64,000 bases of DNA, from the NCBI GenBank assembly GCA_015680685.1, contig MNCI01015505.1, positions 237,278 to 301,277 of the forward strand. Direction: 5' to 3'. The position numbers and the translations under genes were made by a program. Shown one piece after another: positions 33,559-45,295 of this stretch (positions within the stretch are counted from its first letter, which is position 1; each line of letters opens with the position of its first letter). The notes beneath the pieces were generated by a model that was not told the DNA's origin, did no database searches, and saw nothing but the letters and a program-made list of their open reading frames with translations. Origin of the DNA: Gnetum montanum (Eukaryota; Streptophyta; Gnetopsida; Gnetales; Gnetaceae).

Positions 33559-34808
33559 GGTGGCAACAGAGTTGCTTACAACCTTTTAAAAAAAATTTAT
33601 AATCTTTTAAAATGATTATTATTATATTATTATTTTTCTTATTAATTAAAACTAAATGAGGGAGTCTTGGGTTCGAACTTCTAACCTCCCATGTCTTTTA
33701 AAATATACGTTTACATACATACATACATATATATATATATTAAAAATAAAACTAAGAAGGGTGGGGATCTAGGTTTCAATCCATGTTATCTTGTTTAATT
33801 TTATTGTTATTATTTTTTTTAATTTTTAAATTTATTAATAAACTATTTAGTTTTTTCATATTTTTTTTATTTCATTTTTTTAAAAAATAGATTTTTAAAG
33901 TTAGCGAGGTCAAGGTTTGAGCCCACAACCTCCCACTTAAAATTTTTTAGTTTCTTTGAAAGTTTGGGGGTTGGGGTTTGAACCCACAACCTCCCAATTA
34001 AAAATTTTTAGTTTTTTTTAAACTTTTTATTATTATTTTATTCCACCTTGCCTTAGTAGTTGACGTGGTGGTTAGATTGTATAGGTAAATGGTGATTTTG
34101 GGTTGATTCGTGATCCTAACATTTTGACATTTTTTTTTTGAAATAATAAATTAATAAATTACTATTATTTTAATGCATGTATAACAACAAACTTTAAACA
34201 TTGATATCTCCCAAACCGTAAGTTTGATCGAGATGAAATTTGTATTGTTGGAATCATCTTGATGAGCACTATGCATTAGACATAGTTTTAGGGTTCAAAA
34301 ATGAAATTCATTTTTTAGGAATTAAAAGGACCAAACTAGCCTATTTTGTTGAATTGACATTTCTAGGCTGAATATGGTAACTTGGAATCTTCTAGATTAC
34401 TTGGATAGTGAATCTTAATAAAATAAGATTAATTCATGTCATGTTACTAACTTCCTTAAAATAAATTTATCAATGACCTTGATCAATTAATAATTATATT
34501 ATTAAGATGGGTAAGAGTTACTTGGACTAGTGTATCATTATCTTAACAACATCTCTTGTAATTAATGAATCTTGATGAGGTGTGATCAAATCTTTGTTAG
34601 TAAATGATATCCATGAAATAATTTTGTTGGTTGCATGCTTGATCCCTTGTTTGTGATATCAATAGAAAGGTATCTTTTGACTTACATCACAAACATATGG
34701 TACATTCAATGATGATTAATGACTTTCCCTATGTTGTGGCTTCGAGGTTTATCATCTGATTGATGTTGTAGTCGAGCCATGGTTCTAAATGATCCTTGGA
34801 TCATGGTT
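33559..34808 (-). other. 5' internal region of element G, with repeated B-box-like motifs
   Basis: AT-rich. Three imperfect copies of a ggtttgaacccacaacctcc phrase occur at about 33670, 33914 and 33974, each followed by A/T-rich sequence. A tacata/tata microsatellite lies at about 33711-33740. On the minus strand a short ORF begins MARLQHQSDDKPRSHNIG near 34766, the place of a gag start after the primer site, but stops within about 25 codons. Confidence 0.45.
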
Positions 34809-34823
34809 CGCTTTAATACCAAT
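34809..34823 (-). other. Primer binding site of element G, tRNA-iMet type
   Basis: Minus strand ttggtattaaagc abuts the LTR. The complement of the plant initiator tRNA-Met 3' end is TGGTATCAGAGC, so the match has two transition-type differences. It identifies 34824-35240 as the 5' LTR and the element as minus-oriented. Confidence 0.65.
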
Positions 34824-35240
34824 TGTGACATCCCATCCTCGGATGTCATGGAAAACATCAAATATATGATATATTAGACATTATGCATATGAAGAAAATA
34901 TACCAAATGCAAAATATATGTGATATTCAACATTGTGTATAAAGGAAATAATAGGAAAATGTAGAAAGAGAAAGAAAATAATGCTTTATTGATATGAAAT
35001 AGCATATCCGAATCATGCTCTAAGAGTGTTCCTTGGGATTTTCTTCCTTTGGAATCTATCCCTTAGAGGCAATCTAGCATTGCCACCACAGTTAGGCCTA
35101 TAACCCAGCTAGAAGGGATGGCCTTTCAATTCTCAATTACAACTACCCTTTCAGGTCTTGTTAAGATATCAATAACACATTTTATAAAGAAACACCATCT
35201 TCATTAGGCAGCAACATCATTTGGGAATGGGGATGTGACA
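34824..35240 (-). repeat. 5' LTR of element G
   Basis: Starts tgtgacatcccatcctcgg and ends gggaatggggatgtgaca on the plus strand, an 11-12 bp near-inverted terminus. It matches 11811-12385 over its whole length, except for an internal stretch of about 150 bp missing between caattctc and aattacaact (about 35135). Confidence 0.78.
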
Positions 35241-37600
35241 CATATAGTTAAATTAGGACTTTATAACTTAGCATTTTTAACTATAATTGATCCTATAACT
35301 TGAAAATTTAAAATTAAGAGTCTTGCCGCTAGGATAACATCTCATTATTTAATGTATGAATTATCTCTTTACAAGGGTATTGATAAAGAAGATAGGAAAT
35401 GAAGCGCTTTTTAAAAATCATCTAAACCTAGTAGATTTTCATTATAGGAAGGTATGCTAAACTTAACAAAGTCACATGTGCTTGCCAAACTTATTTTATT
35501 CCCTTAGTCATGAAGGCCTATTACACATTTTATTTAATATCTATTTAAATTAGTGATCTTTTTATTATAAGTGAAGCATTGTTCATTTGGTTAAGTTTGA
35601 TACTAATAGATATACTAATATGACACTTATAAGCTTATTAAATTATTCTAAAGTTTATTGACATAAAATTTTACTTATGAGGTAAAGACTTTTACTTTGG
35701 TCATGCATGTTTAGTAATGTATATGTGTTGTTGGCCTCTAAGTTCCAAAAAACTTACTCATTGATCATAAGTAGTAATTAAATTAGCGACTTGTTAATCT
35801 ATACTAGGCTTTTGTTGTTTTTTAAATAAAATTACTTGTAAATTAATCCCTCAAGCACATTAGTTGTTGTGGATAAAAATTATTAATATTTTATTTTTTC
35901 TTTTTTTTTGAGTTTGATTTGTTTTACAAAAAATTGTTTAGAAAAGTGAGAATGCAACTGTTACTTCTAATTTTTCTAATTTTAACTAAAAGTGGGGGAA
36001 GAGTGTCAAAAAAATAATAGTAGGAGGTTTCAAGGATTTGTATGCTTTTAAAAATAAGTACAAAGATTTAGAACTCTAGACTTGGAAGCTTAGAAGAAAA
36101 GATTTCAAAGTATCATATATGTTACTATATTTTATGGATGTGTTGTATGATGACCTAAATTCAATGCTAAACTTTTAAAAGATATTGAAATAGTACAAAA
36201 ATCTTGTCTTCTTAATGAATTAAAGGTGAAGATGTAGACACTTTACTCAATGTTACTATCCAAATGTGATTTATTACCTTTAGAAGCAAACACCTTCTAG
36301 TAATTCATTGTATATACTCATTGCATGAATATCTTAAAATAAGATAAATTCTCTAAAGAAATGCTAGAGGATTCACAATAGTATAGTTGATATTTTTAAG
36401 AAATAAAATGGTTGAGAAAATGAAATATTTCTTTGGAGGAAGTATAGTAATATCTTATGCATAGTCTCTACTTGGTTAATTAGAAGATTTTAATACAATT
36501 TTATTCTAATGTAGTAGAAAAGAAGCAATTTTATTTATATCATATTAGTCTAATAAACTAGATGTAAAAACTCATGATGTCTCAATTGCTATCCCAATCT
36601 AGTAGAGTGTCATTAGCAAGCTTTGCTTAAGTGTGCATTATCTAAGAATTAAAAGTGGAAGATAGATTCAACTTGTCTTACCTCCAAAATTTAACTTAAG
36701 AATTTCTATAATTATATTGTATAAATCTTAATACTTAGGATGTATGACATTATAGTGCTTATAAATTAAGAAAGAATCCACCATAAGCATTTATCATTAT
36801 CATCCTATTCTTGTCCCAACAAAATGGGGTTAGTTGTATAAGTTCTTTTTTCACCATTTACCTCTATGAAGATTTAGATCTTCATTTATTTGCAATTTTT
36901 TAAAATGATCTTTGATTAGTTTTTTTTCTATGTCTTCTTCAATCTTCCTTTTGATGGCTTTCCTAGAATAGTGATGTAATGTTCCAAGTTATAGTTTGAA
37001 GTTTTTATCACTAGACTTCCTTATTCACATCTATCCCTAATGTGAGAATTCTTGTTTACCTTCTACAACATCAAAACAATGATGTTTCATGTCATTTTTG
37101 GGGGACATCCTAGCAAGAATCAACCATAAGCATAATAAAACTTAAACACCAAAGTGCATGATATAAATAAAAAATTTACATTGAAGTATTTTTATAATAA
37201 ATCCCATAAATACTAAACCAAATCTTGTAAGTCATAACATAATCCATGATCTGAAAAGAAATTAATAACAATATTCATTATCATATTAATATCAATACAA
37301 CATATACATCAATACATGAAATATTAAAGAAAATTAAATCTAAAAATAAGAAAAGGACTAATAGCAATCCCATTGATTTTGGACCAATGGGATTTATCAT
37401 GAAAATTGCGATGCAATCTAGTCATAAGTTTCAAAGATGAAGTTGAGTAGATTACCAAGAACACTCATGTATATCATTGCATTCAAGAAATATAAAAGAT
37501 ATTATAATACATAATATAAATGAAAATCGTATCACGATGAGAGATAGAGAAAAAATTTATAATTTTATGTTTTATAATTTTTATGGATTTAATAAAGATA
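35241..37600. other. AT-rich DNA between elements G and H; no gene recognised
   Basis: No LTR termini, primer sites or convincing protein motifs. A short stretch at about 36050-36200 has a gag-like feel on the plus strand, but nothing decisive. Confidence 0.4.
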
Positions 37601-37849
37601 AGAAGTAAAATAGTAATAAATACACATGTATTTCAATTGCTTTTAGGGACAAGTGCAATGCTTATGTTGTAATCCCTCTTGGAGACAAGTGTAACACTAC
37701 ATAAAAAATGCAATAAAAATGGCTCTTAGTCACAACCTCAATGACCCAATACCATATTGTATAGTTATGACCTTCTTAGGAAAGGATGAATAGTTGTAGC
37801 TTAAGAAAACTAGAAATAAATAAATAAATATTTTTAATATTGAATATTT

Positions 37850-38376
37850 TTTAGTATTTTAGTATTTAAGGCATCAATGGTAGAATGAGGAAAAACTATG
37901 AGCTTTATTCACCATGCAAACACTAGACTCCACATCAACTAAATGGTTCTAGACTACATAAGTAAGATAACACTCTAACAAAGTCTAGTCATACTTGTGA
38001 AAGTAACAACATAAAACACACACAAGACAAGGAAGAAAATAAACTTACCCAAGGGAGGATGAGCTCTTCACATAAAACTAGATGACAAAAGCCAAATAGA
38101 TATGCTAATAATTTTTTTTAGTATTTTAGTGTTTAAGGAATCAATGGTAGAATGAGGAAAAACTATAAGCTTTATTCATCGTAGAAACACTAGACTCTAG
38201 ATTGACCAAATGGTCCAAGCTATGTAAGTAATATTGCACTATAATAGAGTCTAGCTGCACTTGTAAAAGCCACAACTCAAAACACACACAAGATAGGAAA
38301 GAAAATCAACTTACCCAAGACAAGATATTCACATAAAACTAGATGTTAAAAGCTAAATAGAGATGCTACTAATAAC
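37850..38376 (-). repeat. ~267 bp tandem duplication within the element H LTR region
   Basis: Copy 1 at 37850-38116 and copy 2 at 38117 to about 38376 share tttagtattttag, caatggtagaatgaggaaaa, aacactagactc, aacacacacaaga and cacataaaactagatg. On the minus strand each copy contains gaataaagct, a polyadenylation-like signal, downstream of the TATA box at 38413-38401. Confidence 0.82.
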
Positions 38377-38858
38377 GTTAATGAATGTAGGAGTTTATCT
38401 AGGGTATTTATAGTTTTTCCAACATAATGGAAAAGGTTCGCTAGCACCCATGCATCAACAAAGGTTTGTCAATGTAGTCTAGGAATTCCAGGATAACACC
38501 AAAGATGACAAGAAAGTAAAGGGACCAAACCAGATTTGCAAAGAGGATGCATCAGTGCAGCAAGATAGCAGCATACCTCTACTCTACACACTTTGCTTAT
38601 CCAATTCTAGATGAGGGTTGGGATACTAGGCAACATGTTGAAAGATTCCTAATATTATTGAACAAAGTCAAAAACATCTTAGGAATCCTAAAACATGTAT
38701 GAAACCTAAAAGTGTGAAATGAAAGGCTAGGATACAAACCTAGAAGGTAGAAACCTTAACCATTTGCAAGAAAATCATAAACACAAGATGTGAAAATACT
38801 TCCCAAGTCTATGGTTTATGATCAACTTACAAAATAGCAAGTGGGAGAAAACTCATCA
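37850..38858 (-). repeat. Probable 3' LTR of element H (left edge uncertain)
   Basis: On the minus strand gtcatgggggaa (38870-38859) is followed by tgatgag, reproducing the family polypurine tract plus LTR start. About 445 bp further there is a TATA box, ctataaataccct (38413-38401). The rest has diverged from the LTRs of A, D and E, and I could not locate the far terminus. Confidence 0.55.
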
Positions 38859-38899
38859 TTCCCCCATGACTAACTAAAGCTATTTCCATAGCTTTAACA

Positions 38900-41700
38900 T
38901 CCAAAACACAAAACTAGAACCAAATACATGATATGATTAATGTGGAGGAATAAAATTGTACAAATATATAGATATGACTTTAATAGAATACAAGCCACCT
39001 TATTGAGAGCAGGGGGTAATGGCTAAGATAAGGAGCCTCCTGATGTACTTTCTTGATATAAGAAGAATTCTAAAGAGCTAGGTATAGATATATAAAATCT
39101 CTAAAGTTAGACCTCTAGGTCTATTATACTTGCCTAAAGTTGCTAATTCTATTCATGCATTAGTTCCTACTCTCATAGAAATGCTTAACGCCATTCCTTA
39201 ACATCCTCATGAAATTGCTTGTTACTCCTTCTTGCTTGCAAAAGCTCATGTTAGATCATGTTCAACTCAATTGCACTTGATGAAGTTTCTCCTCCAACTC
39301 TATATGTGATCAAACTACAGAAATCTAAACCACATAAAGATACATACCTTGTTCCATCTACATGTCCTCTTCTACCTTCTTGAGTCTTCTCTCAAGAACT
39401 ACAATAGCTACTTTCTGGAGGAGGATGTACATGTTGTCCAAAAAGTCCATATTCTCTTGTAATGTTAGGTAACTTGTGACCATTTTTTAGAGTTTGATGT
39501 GCAAGGTGTTGAATTTCTCATCTTCTCATGCATCTCCTCAGTTACTCATTCATTGAGTAGAGTTACAAGTTTATGTAATCTATGTACATCATTTAAATCA
39601 ATCTTCCTAAGCATAGTGGTTTACTTAATAGTCTTGTTTGTTAAATCTTACTATAAGTTTCAACATTTTTTTTGGTATGAAGCTATTTGTCCTGAAATTA
39701 GGCCATGATCCAACTTTCATTATTCAAGCTTTATACATACTGGAAAAGGGAGAGTACTTGTTTCTCTTTAATTTAACTTATCTTTTTTCACTCTTAAAAC
39801 TAATGCTTTAGCATTTTAATTTCCCACTCCAAGCCATCTTTCATGAATATGGCTTCTTCACCAAACTAGAACACTCAAAATAGCTCAATCTACATATTCT
39901 TAACTTGCACCTTTGGAGTGATTGTGAAAGATGCTGACACCAATGGTGTCATATTTTCTAGTTGTTTATGCAACTGTCATACCTTAGCCTAACTTCTTCA
40001 TAGCTCCATTAGATAGAAATTTTTGTCAACATTCATAGTTTCTAACTCAACTCATATCTTAATGAGTTCATTCTCCACAATGTTGTTAATGTTTCATAAT
40101 AGTAACTTCATAACTAGATCAATTCTTTACTCTTCTTCCATGCAACAACTAATCACAGTTTCATCAATTAGGACTTGGAGGACTTATGTCACATGCTAGA
40201 TGTTGTGCATGCTATGCCTCGATCAATGTGAAGAGGAAACATTTCTTAAAGGAACATGGATTTAAAACTAAATAAAAGCATCATAATGGACCTTGGGTGG
40301 ATCATCTAGCAAGGGAGAAGAAAACTAGAATAGATCTTTTCTTATAGCCTCACCACTCATAAAGGCTTTCATCATCTTTAAGAAATTACTATCAATATCT
40401 TATAAACCCTTAACATGAATTGTGGTAGTCTATTCCTCATATTCAATATGCATAATGGATTGAAAACTACCACCAAGAAAAGGTTCTTAGCACTTCTTAA
40501 TGTTGAAACTAGGAGGTTTGGGTATGAATCTGCATGGTTGTCACACCCATATATGTTAAGATACTTGAGGTATAGATGGTATCATTTTTTGGCATTGGTG
40601 GAGCTAGTCCAAAGGATAGAGATGAGATATCTTCATAGAAGGCATCTCATCCTCTGAATCGAGTACAACCCCAACTAACTCTAGATACTACCTTGGAGCC
40701 ACCACCATTATGTTCTTCCAATTTACCATTCCCATAGTTGGAAGATGTCTTTCCACATGATTAACTATGTCTATTAAATCAAAAAATTTTCAAATTAACC
40801 CTATAAAGGCATAGACCTCCCTCTTATCTCTAGTTACATCCTTAATCTTGTAAATGAAGGCCTTGTAGAGAAAAATTGAGATTTTGATGATGCACTTTCC
40901 TCTCATCATTGTCATAACTTTTGCTTCCAAGTAGAGATACTAATGGTTTTTGGTGGGTAAAAATTTATGTATGATAATTTTGTACATGGTTTTATGAACT
41001 AAGGGTAGTTTGGACATCTTCACCTCTACTTTTTCCATGTTGAAGGTTTAAAACAAGCCCTTTGAGCTAAGCTTGGACTTAGTCTTGTAATTCTCTAGCC
41101 ACCAGTTATTTATTGGCTCATTTGGGAATCTTGTGGCCCTAGATATTGTTCATGTAGAAATAGGCATAGAAATCCCTTCAAAAAAAGTGATGTCATTGTA
41201 TGATAGTAAGTTTTTGTATAATTATTCTACCTCATATCAATACCAAGTGAAGGACTAGGTGATGTACTCATAGAAGCTAGTCTACTGCAACAACTTCTTG
41301 AGCTTAGGAGAACCAAGCTTAAGGAATTAATGGTAATTATTTTTCTTGTGAATCAATTTCTATCAAACATCATGTGCATCCACATCATTTTGAATGTCAT
41401 TTGACTCTTCATCTTCATCTTCTACTAGATCTTCCTACAATTTTTTAGCTACCTGCTATTATGCATGTGCTCAACTTGAAGCTCAAGAACATGACTACCT
41501 ACCTTCTAATTTACTTCTAGATGGAGGCCTTCCTATAATAAATCCTAAAAGTTATGGATTAAAATATTTGAGGTATTCTCCTCCTCTTTAGAAACTAGTG
41601 ATTTATGCATGGGCCTATACACAAAGGCTTAAGATTATTCAACCTTATTCCTCTTTGGTCTACAAAGCTTTGATTTCAACTACTATAACATGGTGATATG
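38900..41700 (-). pseudogene. Decayed accessory ORF of element H, unknown function
   Basis: A long minus-strand coding remnant can be followed through many TAG/TAA changes. It reads ISRATRFPNEPINNWWLENY (about 41110), VHKTMYKIIIHKFLPTKNH (about 40960), GKCIIKISIFLYKAFIYKIK (about 40870), VTRDKREVYAFIGLI (about 40825), GVVLDSEDEMPSMKISHLYP (about 40640), then helical, charged segments to about 39000. The LLxxII…LP…L…I.I…Y.I spacing loosely recalls the retrotransposon-associated domain often found in plant Tat/Athila extra ORFs. I could not confirm this. It lies between protease and polypurine tract, the same general place as the D accessory region. Confidence 0.4.
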
Positions 41701-42459
41701 TGAAGACTGTGAAAAAAAAAATAACTTCCCTAGATATCATACTTCCATTGCAAAAATCTCACATGAAAATAATAATAAATATAACCCTTGGAAACACTTT
41801 AGAAACATTATCACACCTATGAGATCATGACATGCATTAGTAAATAAAAATAAGGTGGAATATGCTTATATAACTACAAAATGCATTAAATACAAACCCA
41901 GATTGATGCTTCTTCCCTATGACTAAGTTATAAGGCATCAAGCCTTAACCATAGTAGGAACACCAATGATTGGAAGACCATGAAGAATGCATTTAAAAAT
42001 ATCACTAATCCAACCTATGAAGTGAAACTTTGGTATAATCTTATTTTTTTATGGCCAAATGGGAGCAAAGGAAGGAAAAAATGAATAGATAAAGTATGAA
42101 AATAAGCAATGATGTTAACCCTTACAATAAATGATTTAGCATTTGGGTGGAAGTAGTAATTGATATCACCAATGTTCACTAAGTGAAAGATTTCTAGGCC
42201 TTTGTGGCCATGGGTAGGAATGAGAAAAATATTATCTTAGACTATACATTTGGGAAAGTCAAGTGATTTAGGCCATGGGTTAAACATGAGAAAGGTTTGC
42301 ATAGGTATTGGTTTAACCACTCACTTTGGTTTTAATGTGCAAAACTATAGAATTAGTTTGGAATGGTAAAAATACCAATTTGTATGAACCAATAAGCTTG
42401 AAATTACATTACTCTTCCCATCACCTATTCTTATCATCACCATTATTTTAATAATATTT

Positions 42460-42605
42460 TCATTTTCCTTTCCTTTTCTTCTCTTTTTTCTTTTTCTTTC
42501 TTTTCTTTTTTTATCATATTTTCTTCACTTTCCATCATCTTTAATTTTTTTTATTTAGTTCTTTCATTTTTCATTTCATTTTTTCATATTCTCTTTTCTT
42601 CCATA
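42460..42605. repeat. Pyrimidine-rich low-complexity tract
   Basis: About 145 bp of mostly C and T on the plus strand (tttctttttctttcttttct and similar), inside element H between protease and accessory region. Confidence 0.7.
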
Positions 42606-43292
42606 GGAAGAGGATTTTTGATTAGACATAGAGGTTATGGAAATCACTAGAGTGCCAAATCATCATCTGGAATCTTTAACTTGCATGAAGATGATAATTC
42701 ATTCCTCATCGCATGACATGCACAAGTTCATAAGATCATAAATCTCCTCTGACTAGGGTGACCAAGAAAGGCAACATGTGCACCATGGTCCAATCACACT
42801 AATTAGATCCATGTAGTGGTTACAAGGATCCTTGATGAGACACCATTTTCTTGCTAGTGACTAGGAACTCTTCAAGGACTTTGAATGTTATACCCTAAGG
42901 TATGGATGCACTACTAGCCCATGATTCCAATAGCATTAGCTTCAAAAATTTGTAGTGTCAGTTCTAGGTCTTCACTAAATCTCTACCTAGTTCACCAGTG
43001 ATGAATAGAAGAAAAATGAATGGATGAATTTGTTTTATAGATATTCCATTGGTCAAGGCTCTACTTTGGACCCATTTGGCACTCTCACATCATCATCACA
43101 TCTATGACTCATCCATCTATCATTGGCTTATTATGTGAGTATTCATAAAGCACGTCAAGTAAATTTCCCATACATACAAATAAAAAATAGTCTAACAGAA
43201 AATAAAATATTATAAATGATTATACATTAATCTCCAAAAGTATAGAATTCTAACTAAAGACATCAATTTTATTGAATGTAAAAATGAAAATA

Positions 43293-43690
43293 CTAGGAAA
43301 ATACATTTTTGACATGGCATGGAGGATTTCTCCCCCTTGATTGATCCATGCTCATTACTTGGTAGACCTTATGAGTGTTAAATTGAACATTTTGCATGCT
43401 TAGAGATGAAATATATCCATTATGATACTGCAGGTATTGCCAATTAATTATTTCATCTAGCTCGCTTGAATGACACATGCACATGATGCTATAAGACTAA
43501 GAAGCATCGTAAGGTATTCTCTTGTAATTCATCCTTTTGATCTCATCTCTTTTGTCGATTTTGAGGTGAAGGTCTTGGAAGACCAACCTAGCATTGGTGG
43601 TGCTCAACTAGGCACTTCCCATGATGACAAGGAAGTTATCTTCCATCTTATTTTCTAATTTTATCACTAAAAAATACGTAGGATACAACC
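43293..43690 (-). pseudogene. Protease-region remnant of element H
   Basis: The minus strand reads PGWLYPTYFLVIKLENKMED (about 43688) then NFLVIMGSA-stop-LSTTNARLV, which lines up with the second half of the retropepsin domain in A (GWLYPADFLVIQV…RAWLSTIDTRLGI) and E. A further 63-codon open frame follows (43484-43293). The active-site half is not clearly readable. This places H in the same family. Confidence 0.62.
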
Positions 43691-43699
43691 AACCTGGAA

Positions 43700-44785
43700 T
43701 AGAAGTCATCACATTGCTTACCTATCCCATCGATTATGCATAAGATTGGTTCATCAGCTTCAATCAAATGTTGATATTCTTAAGAGGAGAAAGTTCCCAA
43801 TCAAGGTACCACTACAATGAGATGATATTGACTCCAAAACTAAAGTAACAAAATGCTAACTGATGACCCTTTTGACCAATTTGAATTTCCACCATGGTAC
43901 TACTTGAATCTAATTATTTTTTTTAGAAAATATTCTTCTTTGACCACCAATGTAACCATTGTAGATATGGAAATGATGATAACATCATCATCAAGTGCCA
44001 TCTTGTTGCCTTTACTAGATATTATCATGTAACTTTTCCATGAGGTAGATATTGCACTTTGATTATGATTAGAAAATTTTATTAAAGCCTCTTGAATATG
44101 AGCTTTCATCTCACATAAATGATTTTCCTCTCCATAAGATGGAGAGGGTAATGTAGATCTAGTCACATAGTTCTGACATCTATGCTTGCGATGTAATTTT
44201 CTACCATGGGAACTCGAGTGTCCCCTTCAACTAATTCAATAGGAGGTTGATAATATTAGCTAAATATATACATGGAAGTAGGATTGATACAATAGATAAT
44301 ATTACATAATTTAGCTTACCTTGGTTGTGGTTCATTAGGTATCCCACCTTACATGGGACCAAGGAGTAGAAGCTTTTCTTGTTGGGGAGCTTAACCAATA
44401 GGACTTCTTAAAGTAAACATGTATTATTGAGGTATCATTGATGAGGGTTGATAAGGACCTACCTATACACCTTGAAAATAGGAATTGGTAGGAAGCATCA
44501 TTTATTGTTGCATGAGAGTTGGAAGATTCTATGGAGTAGCATCGCAAGGACTTAGAGCTTTTCACTGCATGAGTTGTCTATATGCATCTCTAGGATAGTA
44601 CGAAGGACTTAAGTACAAAGTTCTTTTTATTTACCTTTTAACAAATCTAGGATTTAAAGAAATCATAAATCATCTCATCTCACCAATCATATGAGTCATG
44701 ACTAGGTAGCAATGTGAATCATAAAGGTTTGTGCATTATTCATAGGACCTTTATCATTGGAGGATGAGGAAGCCTCATTTGGATC
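43700..44785 (-). pseudogene. gag-region remnant of element H (Pro/Gln-rich part)
   Basis: Minus strand with stops: VGPYQPSSMIPQ, YMFTLRSPIG, APQQEKLLLLGPM, GGIPNEPQP (about 44470-44330), reminiscent of the Pro/Gln-rich Gag tail before the protease in A and E. An 88-codon open frame at 44166-43900 follows. Assigned by position ahead of the protease remnant. Confidence 0.4.
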
Positions 44786-44790
44786 TTCAT
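44786..44790 (+). other. Target-site duplication of element D, left copy
   Basis: ttcat, repeated exactly at 63095-63099 directly after the last base of the D 3' LTR. Confidence 0.85.
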
Positions 44791-45295
44791 TGATGAGTCA
44801 CATGGTTTGGCCGCATTGATGGGATGTTGTTGATGTGACCCTATTGACAAGATCTCATCAACATGATATCTCTGACGTAAGGTTTGACTTGTTGCTATGT
44901 ACCCATCAATGAGGCATCTTGTTTTGCCTATAAATGTGCACCTTCCACCACATTTATGGCATTCTTTTCATAAGTTGTAGTGAATCTCTAGTAGTTTTTC
45001 CACTTGAAACTTAGAATATCTTCTAAGTGTGCATAGTAGGAGTCAAAGAGTGTATGAATATTTATTTGAGTACTATTGTACCTAAGCACTACAATGTGTG
45101 TGGCAATAAAGATGAGCTTTTTGATAAGCCTTGCAATACTTTAATTATTTTCTTTAATCATTTAATATTTTAAGCAATTTCCTTCAATGTTTTAAGTAAT
45201 TAAGTAATCAATTAATTAAGCTAGATTAAATAGTGATTAATTGAAGCACATAAGTATGACCACTTCGAGCATATGTATAATGCTTGGTAATCCCA
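44791..45295 (+). repeat. 5' LTR of element D, 3' part deleted
   Basis: Matches the D 3' LTR from its start (55196) to cttggtaatccca (45295; equivalent about 55710), with TATA at 44929-44935. It then changes directly into gag sequence (cttcaatgacaaatacc). The rest of the LTR, the primer site and the N-terminal half of gag are gone. Confidence 0.88.

Larger units (their letters stand above)
11811..35240 (-). mobile_element. Element G: LTR retrotransposon lacking gag-pol, interrupted by element B
   Basis: Two related LTRs (11811-12385 and 34824-35240) in the same orientation flank a region that on the minus strand starts with a tRNA-iMet-like primer site (34823-34809) and ends with a polypurine tract (12403-12386). 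Removing nested element B leaves only about 3.5 kb of internal DNA. No gag, RT or integrase is visible there; instead there is a sense-oriented CCR4/ANGEL-like gene remnant (13939 to about 12800). Flanks tgtat (11806-11810) and catat (35241-35245) differ by two transitions, so they are only a weak candidate target duplication. The iMet primer site and TGTGACATCCC ends resemble Del/Tekay-type elements. The reading as a non-autonomous element is inference. Confidence 0.65.
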
